Part shown: positions 38,171-45,842 of the stretch, one piece after another
Numbering within the stretch: position 1 is the stretch's first letter
How the letters are laid out: each line of letters opens with the position of its first letter
Assembly (NCBI GenBank): GCA_020633465.1
Contig: JACKDN010000034.1
Coordinates: forward strand, 1 to 64,000
DNA: 64,000 nucleotides
Origin: Myxococcales bacterium
GTDB taxonomy: Bacteria; Myxococcota_A; Bradymonadia; UBA7976; UBA1532
Direction: 5' to 3'
Made by a program: the position numbers and the translations under genes
Notes under the pieces: generated by a model
What the model was told of the DNA's origin: nothing
Databases searched by the model: none
What the model saw: only the letters and a program-made list of their open reading frames with translations

Positions 38171-39040
38171 ATGATCGACCCGAAGCACCTGCTGGCCGCC
38201 GCCATCGCCACCACCGCCGCCCTGCCCGCCGCCCACGCCTCGCCCTCGGGCCAGCTGATCACGATCGGCGCGGCGCTGCTCGAGTCCGACGCGCCGCTGG
38301 CCGACGCGCTGCAGTCGGCGTACACCGCGGGCGGCAGCGCCGATCCGGCCTCGCTCGCCGACAGCGCCTACACCGACGTCGGCGCCCTCGTCGGCGACAC
38401 GGCCGACTGGGCCGACGCGCAGGAGCGGGTCGAGGGGGCCATCGGCCTGGCCGAGATCTACGCCTACGACGACTCGACCGAAGACGACATCCGCATGTCG
38501 CGGCTGGCGGCGAACTGGACGGCGCTCACCGCCCACCTGGCCGTCGAGGACACGGCCGAGGCCGGCCTGCAGGGGGTGGGGACCTACGCGTTGATGGCCG
38601 CGCTCGAGGTGGCCTTCTGGCGGGAGGTGATCGAGATCGACGACGTGCTGGGTGAGTCCAGCGCGTACCACGAGAGCTCGCTCGAAGCCGCCCTCGACGC
38701 GCACCTCGCCCACCTGGGCGACGTGGAGGACGCCTGGGCCCTCGCCGCCGACGGGCTCTACCCGCTCTACACCGACCGGATCCGCGTCCGGAAGTCGGGC
38801 CTCACGACGGTGAAGGAGTACCGGAAGTGCTTCGAAGGCCCCGACGGCGAGGTGTGCACCGACGCCACGTACAGCTGCGTGAGCTTCCTCTCCACGAACG
38901 CCTGCACCGGGAAGAGCGCCGTGAACGCCGAAGCGAACGCGCTGCGCGACGCTCAGCTCGACGAGGATGAGGACGACATCTTCGGCCCCGACTACGAGGA
39001 CCTCGTCGAGACGCTGGAGTCCGTGGCCGCCTCGCTCTGA
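38171..39040 (+). CDS. Hypothetical secreted protein
   Basis: This is a 289-residue protein with a signal peptide ending near PAAHASPSG. The mature part is mostly helical and acidic. Pairs of cysteines appear only near the C-terminus (KCFEGPDGEVC, YSCVSFLSTNACTG), which could form disulfides. No family recognised. GAGAGGA lies upstream of the ATG at 38171, just after a small 6-bp hairpin (tcgggt/acccga). It sits between the intact and the remnant 3' ends of MopE-like genes, so it may have arrived with the rearrangement there. Confidence 0.72.
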   Translation: MIDPKHLLAAAIATTAALPAAHASPSGQLITIGAALLESDAPLADALQSAYTAGGSADPASLADSAYTDVGALVGDTADWADAQERVEGAIGLAEIYAYDDSTEDDIRMSRLAANWTALTAHLAVEDTAEAGLQGVGTYALMAALEVAFWREVIEIDDVLGESSAYHESSLEAALDAHLAHLGDVEDAWALAADGLYPLYTDRIRVRKSGLTTVKEYRKCFEGPDGEVCTDATYSCVSFLSTNACTGKSAVNAEANALRDAQLDEDEDDIFGPDYEDLVETLESVAASL

Positions 39041-39093
39041 CCGCGCCCTCCCGGCCGGGGACGTCGAAGCGCCCCCGGGCCCGCGCGCGCTGC

Positions 39094-39121
39094 CGCTTCG
39101 AGAGGTGCCAGGCAAATCTCG
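39094..39121 (+). repeat. 28-bp direct repeat, left copy
   Basis: An identical 28-bp sequence (cgcttcgagaggtgcc...ctcg, containing GGTGCCAGGCA) recurs 430 bp downstream. This copy abuts the remnant of a MopE-like gene whose 5' part is missing. Confidence 0.85.
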
Positions 39122-39129
39122 GGGCACCG

Positions 39130-39219
39130 GAGACCTACGGCGGCCACGACCCCTGCCCGTGCGCCGACAACCTGCGCAGCGGCGAGCCGTGGGCGATGGG
39201 CGACTGCATCCCGGACTGA
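39130..39219 (+). pseudogene. Remnant: 3' end of a second MopE-like gene
   Basis: This 90-bp stretch still reads ETYGGHDPCPCADNLRS...GDCIPD and a stop in one frame, matching the last 29 residues of the gene ending at 38000. Changes include the synonymous GAT/GAC and the loss of one of the cysteines (SCGPW to SGEPW). Nothing upstream of it resembles the rest of the gene. It is therefore the stump of a deleted paralogue, or a partial duplication. Confidence 0.8.
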
Positions 39220-39232
39220 CCCGGTGAGCGCG

Positions 39233-39261
39233 TTGTGCGTCGGTGGCGGGGGCGCTATTCT
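39233..39261 (+). promoter_or_regulatory. Promoter of the VapB-like gene
   Basis: TTGTGC at 39233-39238 and TATTCT at 39256-39261 are spaced exactly 17 bp. The -10 box overlaps the left arm of an inverted repeat that could be the site of autoregulation. Confidence 0.5.
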
Positions 39262-39284
39262 ACCTCGGCAGGCAGAGAGGTAGA
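39259..39284 (+). promoter_or_regulatory. Inverted-repeat operator overlapping promoter and RBS
   Basis: TCTACCTC (39259-39266) and GAGGTAGA (39277-39284) form a perfect 8-bp inverted repeat with a 10-bp spacer, ending one base before the ATG at 39286. It covers the -10 box and the ribosome-binding site GAGAGG. Antitoxins of type II systems usually repress their own promoters at such sites. Confidence 0.5.
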
Positions 39285-39285
39285 C

Positions 39286-39513
39286 ATGGCCCTCAGCATC
39301 AAGTCCCCCGAAGCCGATCGGCTCGCCCGCAAGCTCGCCGCCGCGACGCACGAGAGCATCACCGAAGCGGTCACGCGAGCGCTCGCCGAGCGTCTCGAGC
39401 GCGTGGAGCGACGGGACTCTGCCACCCGCCGCAACGCGCTCCGCCAGATTCGCGAACGGGTGAGCGCGCTCCCCACCCTGGACGCGCGGACCGACGACGA
39501 GGTGCTCGGCTGA
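39286..39513 (+). CDS. VapB/PSK-type antitoxin, no toxin partner
   Basis: This is a 75-residue protein that resembles the Rv0623-like (PSK transcription factor) VapB antitoxins: MALSIKSPEADRLARKLAA, then a helix with ITEAVTRALAERLERV, and a charged C-terminal tail. Such antitoxins bind DNA through an N-terminal ribbon-helix-helix and cover a PIN-domain VapC toxin with the tail. No VapC follows. The stop at 39513 is 10 bp from a 28-bp repeat, and no PIN-type reading frame is present downstream. GAGAGG precedes the ATG. It is either an orphan acting as an anti-toxin or repressor, or what remains of a deleted module. Confidence 0.8.
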   Translation: MALSIKSPEADRLARKLAAATHESITEAVTRALAERLERVERRDSATRRNALRQIRERVSALPTLDARTDDEVLG

Positions 39514-39790
39514 CGCGCGGCCGCGCTTCGAGAGGTGCCAGGCAAATCTCGAGGGCTCGGTCTGGCTCTGTGAATGAGTCTGACCTTGGCCGTTCCGAAG
39601 CAATGGGCGCTGTTGCGCACTCGATCAGCGGCGCTTGACGTCGACAGTACATACTCAGGGGGCGCCATTGAGCAAGTCTTCTTCGCGTTCGCCGAGCACG
39701 CCCGCACATAGTCGAGCACGCTGGAGGCAAAATCGGCGGTATCTGGAGTCGCCGCTGCCGTCTGAACAGGCGGTCAAGGTCTAATTCCAA
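39514..39790. other. Non-coding interval with lower GC
   Basis: Apart from the second 28-bp repeat I see no gene, RNA or clear signal here. From about 39555 base composition drops and shifts towards the foreign-looking gene at 39791. Confidence 0.5.
39524..39551 (+). repeat. 28-bp direct repeat, right copy
   Basis: Identical to 39094-39121 and in the same orientation. The two copies bracket the MopE remnant and the antitoxin gene with its promoter. Confidence 0.85.
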
Positions 39791-40570
39791 GTGGTTGCGC
39801 TCACCCTTACCTTTGTCTTCTCGCTGGCCAACGGTGCGGGTGATGTTCATGTATCCACGTATGGCCTCGCCCGATTGGACAATGACGGCGTGGAGTGGGT
39901 GAAGCCCAACCTCAATGCTGAGCTTCTCTTCGGGTGGGTCCGGCAGGGGCCTGCGGTCGTGGAGTGGGTCGGCGAGGACGCCTTCGTTCGTATGGCCGGG
40001 GGAGAGAAGACTGGAGGTGTGCGGTACGATTCGACAACGGGCTGCCCTCGGTCCTTTTCCATTCCCCGCGTTGATCCGACGGCCCGCCTGCGCTGCGGCT
40101 GGCACATTCATGGCGACGGCCGGGCGCTGGGGGCGATCGCTGCAACTACACCGCTGATGGTGGCGGCGGGCACTCTGGGGGGTGGATGGCGACGGGAGTT
40201 TGACGCGTGGTCAAAGGCGCATCCAGAGTCGGCGTTCTTCCACTTCCGCGAGGGCAGGCTGCTCTATCCTGGCAAGAGGGCGATTGACGTCACGTTCGGC
40301 GAAGAGGGCTCTGCCTCTCAAACTCGCCTCAAGGTGCCCTTGTGGAACACCTGGTCAACCGAGCGTGAGCGTCTCTTCGTGGCCCTCCCCTTCGGGTCGG
40401 AGCAGCTCATGATCTACAACGACGGAGTGGTGGTTGGCATGGCAAACGACGGGGCCTACATGGGCGGAATGCTGGATGTCGAGGATCCGGACCGTGCTTC
40501 CAAGACCCGCCTCTACCCCACGGTGCCGGCAGGTGTGCGGCGAGGACGTTTCGTGCTGTTCCGCAGGTAG
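39791..40570 (+). CDS. Hypothetical protein in lower-GC region
   Basis: This is a 259-residue protein that I do not recognise. The GTG start at 39791 gives a short hydrophobic N-terminus (VVALTLTFVFSLANGAGD) that could be a signal peptide. The body is beta-rich with aromatic residues and two isolated cysteines (TTGCPRSFSIPR, ARLRCGWHIH). Base composition is clearly lower in GC than the neighbours, with codons such as GAT, TCT and ATT that are rare elsewhere in the window, which suggests recent acquisition. No Shine-Dalgarno is strong, and the exact start is uncertain. It converges with the kinase/FGE gene. Confidence 0.6.
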   Translation: MVALTLTFVFSLANGAGDVHVSTYGLARLDNDGVEWVKPNLNAELLFGWVRQGPAVVEWVGEDAFVRMAGGEKTGGVRYDSTTGCPRSFSIPRVDPTARLRCGWHIHGDGRALGAIAATTPLMVAAGTLGGGWRREFDAWSKAHPESAFFHFREGRLLYPGKRAIDVTFGEEGSASQTRLKVPLWNTWSTERERLFVALPFGSEQLMIYNDGVVVGMANDGAYMGGMLDVEDPDRASKTRLYPTVPAGVRRGRFVLFRR

Positions 40571-40673
40571 CCGAGGCCCTGCGGTTCCTGCCTCGCGCCA
40601 CGCCAACCGATCATCCAACCGGTCGCTGTCAGGATGGTTGCTATTGGCCGCCGCGGACAGCGAGCGCGCGGCC

Positions 40674-43600
40674 TCAACCCGGGATGACCAACCGGAACCC
40701 GATGAAGGGTGAAGGCGCGCGGGGGTCGCGGGTGATGCGGGACGTGCAGGGCTGGCCGTGCAGGGGCAGGGCGGAGCAGCCGCCGCGGACGTAGCAGGCG
40801 TCGGGGTCGTCGCGGGCCGCCGTGAGGGTCCACTCGAGGACGCCGGTGACCAGGTCGTGGACGCCGTAGGGCGAGACGTCGTCGGGGAACAGGCCGACGT
40901 CGTGCAGGGTGAAGCGCTCGCCGCGGCAGAAGGCGGGCTCGAAGCGATCGCCCCAGGGCCAGGCGCGGCCGTCGACGCCGCGGGCGGCCTTCTCCCACTC
41001 GGCGCTGGTGGGCAGGCGATAGGTCAGGCCCTCGCGGCGGCCGCGCCACTGGGCGTAGGCGTGGGCGTCGGCGAGGCTGATGCCGGTCACCGGGCGGTGC
41101 GGGGAGAAGCCACCGAAGCGCTGCTGGCCCTCGGCGCCCCACAGCGGGATGCCGGTCAGGCCCATGCGCGGGGCGCGCGCGGCCTGCTGCTCGGGGTCGC
41201 CGGCCAGGGCCTCGAGGAAGCCGTGGTACTCGAGGCAGGTGACCGGGTGCACGCCGATCTGGAAGGTGGGCAGCTTGGCGGCGCGGGCCGGTGAGCCCTC
41301 GTCGTCGAGCGGATCGCCGCCGTAGAGGAAGCGGCCCGCGGTGACCACGGCGAAGCCGGGGCGCACCTCGCCGGGCCAGGGCAGCTCGATCTCGACCGGG
41401 CGGTCGCGCACCACCACGAAGGGCACCCGCACGGTCGTGCCGCTGGCCGTCACCGTCGCCAGCGCCGGGCCGACGGGCACGTCGCGCACCTCGATGGGGG
41501 TCACGTCGCGGCGCACCGTCTCGTCGGGGCGCAGGCAGCGCGCCCGCTCGATCAGCCGGAAGATCGCCGCGTTCAGCCCGGTGGGCATCGTGTGCAGCGA
41601 CACGGCCGCGCCGCGCTCGAGCCAGCGCACCAGCGCGCCGTCGTGATCCACCTGGCGCAGCAGCCGCTCGTAGTGCTTGCGCGCGGCCTCGTCGCCGGCG
41701 CGCTCGGCCAGCACGAAGCGCGTCTGCAGCAGCGCCGACAGCCGCGTCCGCACGCCGTCCGCGTCGAGCGCCATGCGCGCCTGCCGCACCGCCTCGGTGG
41801 CCCGCGCCTCGAGCACCCGCTCGTGCCCGACGATGCGCCGCTGCGCCTGCCACAGCAGGCGCCGCCGCTCGACCGGATCGCTGTGCTGCACCTCGCCGCG
41901 CAGCGCCTGCACCTGCTGGCGCAGCTGGTCGAGCTCGCGCCGCGCCTCGTCGTAGGCCGCGAACGCCGCGTTCGCCCGCGCCGCCCGCTGCGCCAGCACC
42001 GCCCGCGTCGTCTCCTCGACCCGCGCGTGCTCCTGGAAGCTGAGGATCTCGGCCGCCAGCGCCAGCGCGTCCGCGTGCCGCTCGCGCGGATCCATGCTCA
42101 GCGCCCGCATCACGATGTCGTCGAGCGCCGGCGGCACCTCCTGGTCGGGCGCGGCCGCGCTGGGCGGGCGCGCGTTGCCCCGCCGCACCTTGGCCAGCAC
42201 CTCGGCCACCTTCTGCCCCGAGAAGGGCGTCCGGTTCGCCAGCACGTGGTACAGGATGGCGCCCAGGCCGTAGACGTCGGCCGCCGGCCCCACCAGATCC
42301 TGCAGCCCCATCGCCTGCTCGGGCGACATGTAGTAGGGCGTCCCGATCACCGAGCCCACCCGCGTGATGCGCCCGTCGGCCTGCGCCAGCTCGCCCGCCT
42401 CGGCCACGTCGACCATGTCGCTGGCGTCCGGCTCGAGCTGCCGCGCGAGGCCCAGGTCGACGATGGCCACCTCGCCGTACTCGCCGATCAGGATGTTGGC
42501 CGGCTTCAGGTCGCGGTGCACCACGCCGTGCTGGTGCGCGAACGCCACGCCCTGGCAGACCCGGCGCATCACGGTCAGCAGCCGATCGCGCCCGTACTCG
42601 GCCACCATGCGCCGGTCGCCGCCGGTGCGCGCCCGCAGCACGTCCTGCAGGCTCATCCCCTCGACGATCTTCATCGCGAAGAAGCGCCCGCCGTTGCGCA
42701 GGATGCCCATGTCGTAGATGGGCACCATCGTCGGGTGCTGCAGGCGCCCGGTGATGCGCGCCTCCATCTGGAAGCGGTAGCGCGACAGCTTGTCGTCGCG
42801 GTGCTTGTCGTGGAGGATCTTCAGCGCCACGTGGCGCTCGAGCACCTGGTCGTAGGCCAGCACCACGCGGCCCATGCTGCCGCGCGCGATCTCCTCGAGC
42901 ACGATGTAGCGCTCGGGCCCGGTGTCGAACCCGCTCGACGCGCGCTGCCCCGCCTGCGGCGGCACCGGCGGGCGCGCCTGGCCCGCCAGCAGCGTGCGCC
43001 CCTCGACGGTCAGCTCCTCGGACAGGAAGCCGGCCGCGCTCAGCTGGCTGGGGCGGAAGGGCGCCGGCGCGTCCGGCACCACCCAGTCCTTCTCCGGCTC
43101 GATCGTGGGCGGGATGGCCGCGCGCTTGGGGCCGTCGAGCGCAAGCCGGAACCCCACCGCGGTCAGCGGCGTCGCCGGCGTCATCGGCGTGCGCGCGTAC
43201 AGGGCGCACTCGCTGAAGGGCAGCAGCCACCCGCCGCCGCGCAGCACGCGGTGGCCGTCGAGGAAGCTCTCGGTCAGCTCGCGCACGGCGCCGGCCATGT
43301 CGCGCACGCCGTAGACCGACGTGTCGATGGGGTACGCGCCCACCGGCCGCAGCCGCGGCGCGCCGCCGTCGGCCCCCAGGTGGTGGCAGAAGCTGGGCTC
43401 GGGCCGCTCGCCCCACGGGTAGGTGCGTCCCTCGGCGCCGCGCGCCGCCTTCTCCCACTCGAGCTCGGTGGGCAGCCGATAGGGCAGCCCGTCGCGCTGG
43501 CCGCGCCACGCCGCGTAGGCCAGCGCGTCGTCGGCGTTGACCCCCACCACCGGGTGCTGCGGCCCCCACTCGGCGCCGCCCCGGCCGATGACCGGGAAGC

Positions 43601-45803
43601 CGTAGCCCTTGGCCCCCGGGCGCCAGAAGGGCGGCGCCCCCTCGAAGGCCCGCGGCGCCCGCGCCCGCGCCTGCGCCGGATCGCGCTGGTGCAGCGCGTC
43701 GAGGAACGCCCCGTACTCCCCCAGCGTCACCACGTCGCGGGCGATGAGGAAGCCGGCCAGCGTGCAGCGCCCCGCGGGCAGCGCGTCCGCCTGCACGCCC
43801 GCGTCGCCGTCGCAGCCGGCCCGGAAGGGCCCCTCGGGCACGAAGACGAAGCCGTCGGGCAGCGACTCGGGCAGGTACAGGTACAGCGACAGCCGCTCGC
43901 CCCGCGCCAGGTGCACCGACAGGCGCGTCTCGCGCTCGAAGGCGTCGGTCATCACCAGCAGGTAGGCGCCCGGGCGCAGGTTGGCCATCGCGAAGGGCAC
44001 CGCGCCCACCGAGCGCCCCTCGTCGGGCTGCAGCACGCCGGCGGCGTCGCGGTACTGGTGGAAGCGCACGGCGTGGCCGCCCGGGTGGGCGCGCACCTCG
44101 AGGTGCGTCAGGGCCTCGAGCTTCTCGGTGAAGCCGCCGGGATCGAGCTGCTCGATGCTGGCGCGCAGGTGGTCCATCGGCGCGCGCATACGGCCGCGTT
44201 CGACGTCCTGCAGCGCCTGGAAGTACAGGGCGCACAGCCCGTAGCGCGCCGGCTCGTAGCCTGGCAGCGCGGCGTGCGCCCGGTGGAAGGCCTCTTCGGC
44301 GGTGTAGTAGGCGTTCTCGGCGTCGGCCTGCATGGCGTCCAGCCGCACCCGGGCGCGCTGGGCCTCGACGCGGTCGGCGCTGCGGCCGAGGGCGCGCGTG
44401 CCCGCCTCGGCCTGGGCGGCGTCGCGCAGCCGCACGCGGGCCTGGTCGAAGGTGCGCGCGGCGTGGGCGGCGTCCTCGAGCAGCTCGTCGGCCTGCTCCA
44501 GCCGCCGCTCCTCCATGCGCGTGCCGTCGAGGAAGTCCTCGAGCTCGCCGGCGAACTCCTCGGACGACAGCCGCCGCCGCTCGGGCTCGACGCACAGCGC
44601 CTGCAGGCACAGCGCCTCGAGCGCCTCGGGCACCTCGGCCGCGTGCCGCGCCAGCTCGCCCGGCGGCACCACCCCGCGGCGCATCTCGGCCACCAACTCG
44701 GTGGACGACCGCGCCGTGAAGGGCGGCCGGCGCGTCAGCACCGCGTACAGCATGGCGCCCAGGCCCCACACGTCGGCGGCCGGGCCGCACGCCGACAGCC
44801 CGTGCTCCAGCCGCTCGGGCGCCAGGTACGCCAGGCCGCCCGACACCATCGACAGCGCCGAGTCCCAGGTGGTGTCGACCGGATCGCCCTTGCGCCGCGC
44901 CCGGAACCAGCCGGCCACCTGCACCTCGCCGAAGTCGCCCACCCGCACCTTGTGCGGCCGCAGATCGCGGTGCAGCACGCCGCTGCGGTGCGCGAACGAG
45001 ATGGCGCGCGCGGCGTCGAGCAGCACCTCGAGCAGCGGGATCAGCTTCCAGCGCGTGCGCGCGCCGGGCGCGTCCTGGCCCAGCGCCTTCAGCACCCGCG
45101 CCAGCGTCTCGTCGAGGGGCTGCGACGTCGCGTAGAAGGGCACCCCGCGCGGCGACTGATCCAGCTCGTAGACCGGCTGCACGTTCGGGTGCTGCAGGTT
45201 GGCCTGCAGGCGCACCGCGCGCACGAAGCCGAGGGCGTCGATGGGGGCGTCCGGCCGCAGCTGGTGCACCACCAGATCGCGCCCCAGCAGCAGGTCGCGC
45301 GCCTCGTGCACGTCGAACAGCCGCGTGCGCTCGACCCGCCGGTCCACCCGGAAGCGCGCGGCGGGCGGCGGCCGCGGCGACTGGCTCAGCAGGCTGGCCG
45401 ACTCGATGCTGATGCTGGCGTCGTCGTCCTCGCCGGCCGACCAGTCCCAGCTGCCTTCGAGGCCCGCGGCGGCCGGCGGGGGCTGCGGTCGGTACTCGGG
45501 CACGGTGCGGTCGCCGCTGCCGAAGCCCCAGCCCCAGTCGCTCTCCTCGGCGGAGGGATCGTCGGGCGCCTCGGCCTGCGCGAGCACCGCCTCGACCGCC
45601 GAGGGCGTCGCCAGGTCGCGGGCCAGCAGGCTCTCGAGCGCGTCGACCTCGGCCGGCGTCAGCAGCCCCGCGGCCTGCCAGCGGCCCAGCGTGCCGGCGT
45701 CGAACGGGCGCCCGAGGGCCGCGACGGTCTCGTCCCCGCCGCCGCAGCGCGGCGCCAGCGCGCGCCCCACCAGCGCGTAGAAGTCCTCGGGCGGCTGGGT
45801 CAT
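40674..45803 (-). CDS. Pseudokinase-FGE-kinase-FGE signalling protein
   Basis: This is a 1709-residue protein with a duplicated module. Residues about 150-420 are a Hanks-type kinase fold that has lost key residues: no usable beta-3 Lys (DLVVHQL), HRDLRPHK in place of HRDLKPxN, and VAGW where DFG should be. Residues about 650-890 are an FGE-sulfatase (SUMF1-like) domain (PYRLPTELEWEKAARG, VLRGGGWL). Residues about 965-1260 are a complete Ser/Thr kinase: glycine loop IARGSMGRV, Lys996, HRDLKPAN at 1097-1104, DLG at 1116, SPEQ. Residues about 1480-1709 are a second FGE domain (YRLPTSAEWEKAARG, YVRGGC). Coiled regions lie between. No membrane segment is evident. It follows the E1 gene by 39 bp on the same strand, so the two may be co-transcribed. 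Confidence 0.9.
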   Translation of the reverse strand: MTQPPEDFYALVGRALAPRCGGGDETVAALGRPFDAGTLGRWQAAGLLTPAEVDALESLLARDLATPSAVEAVLAQAEAPDDPSAEESDWGWGFGSGDRTVPEYRPQPPPAAAGLEGSWDWSAGEDDDASISIESASLLSQSPRPPPAARFRVDRRVERTRLFDVHEARDLLLGRDLVVHQLRPDAPIDALGFVRAVRLQANLQHPNVQPVYELDQSPRGVPFYATSQPLDETLARVLKALGQDAPGARTRWKLIPLLEVLLDAARAISFAHRSGVLHRDLRPHKVRVGDFGEVQVAGWFRARRKGDPVDTTWDSALSMVSGGLAYLAPERLEHGLSACGPAADVWGLGAMLYAVLTRRPPFTARSSTELVAEMRRGVVPPGELARHAAEVPEALEALCLQALCVEPERRRLSSEEFAGELEDFLDGTRMEERRLEQADELLEDAAHAARTFDQARVRLRDAAQAEAGTRALGRSADRVEAQRARVRLDAMQADAENAYYTAEEAFHRAHAALPGYEPARYGLCALYFQALQDVERGRMRAPMDHLRASIEQLDPGGFTEKLEALTHLEVRAHPGGHAVRFHQYRDAAGVLQPDEGRSVGAVPFAMANLRPGAYLLVMTDAFERETRLSVHLARGERLSLYLYLPESLPDGFVFVPEGPFRAGCDGDAGVQADALPAGRCTLAGFLIARDVVTLGEYGAFLDALHQRDPAQARARAPRAFEGAPPFWRPGAKGYGFPVIGRGGAEWGPQHPVVGVNADDALAYAAWRGQRDGLPYRLPTELEWEKAARGAEGRTYPWGERPEPSFCHHLGADGGAPRLRPVGAYPIDTSVYGVRDMAGAVRELTESFLDGHRVLRGGGWLLPFSECALYARTPMTPATPLTAVGFRLALDGPKRAAIPPTIEPEKDWVVPDAPAPFRPSQLSAAGFLSEELTVEGRTLLAGQARPPVPPQAGQRASSGFDTGPERYIVLEEIARGSMGRVVLAYDQVLERHVALKILHDKHRDDKLSRYRFQMEARITGRLQHPTMVPIYDMGILRNGGRFFAMKIVEGMSLQDVLRARTGGDRRMVAEYGRDRLLTVMRRVCQGVAFAHQHGVVHRDLKPANILIGEYGEVAIVDLGLARQLEPDASDMVDVAEAGELAQADGRITRVGSVIGTPYYMSPEQAMGLQDLVGPAADVYGLGAILYHVLANRTPFSGQKVAEVLAKVRRGNARPPSAAAPDQEVPPALDDIVMRALSMDPRERHADALALAAEILSFQEHARVEETTRAVLAQRAARANAAFAAYDEARRELDQLRQQVQALRGEVQHSDPVERRRLLWQAQRRIVGHERVLEARATEAVRQARMALDADGVRTRLSALLQTRFVLAERAGDEAARKHYERLLRQVDHDGALVRWLERGAAVSLHTMPTGLNAAIFRLIERARCLRPDETVRRDVTPIEVRDVPVGPALATVTASGTTVRVPFVVVRDRPVEIELPWPGEVRPGFAVVTAGRFLYGGDPLDDEGSPARAAKLPTFQIGVHPVTCLEYHGFLEALAGDPEQQAARAPRMGLTGIPLWGAEGQQRFGGFSPHRPVTGISLADAHAYAQWRGRREGLTYRLPTSAEWEKAARGVDGRAWPWGDRFEPAFCRGERFTLHDVGLFPDDVSPYGVHDLVTGVLEWTLTAARDDPDACYVRGGCSALPLHGQPCTSRITRDPRAPSPFIGFRLVIPG

Positions 45804-45842
45804 CGGCCGCTCACCGCCCGCGCCCCGCCACGCTCGAGGCGC

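Noticed and set aside
40674..45803. Calling the FGE domains catalytic formylglycine-generating enzymes
   Set aside because: The copper-binding cysteine pair cannot be placed with confidence, no sulfatase is nearby, and FGE-like domains fused to kinases are commonly binding modules.
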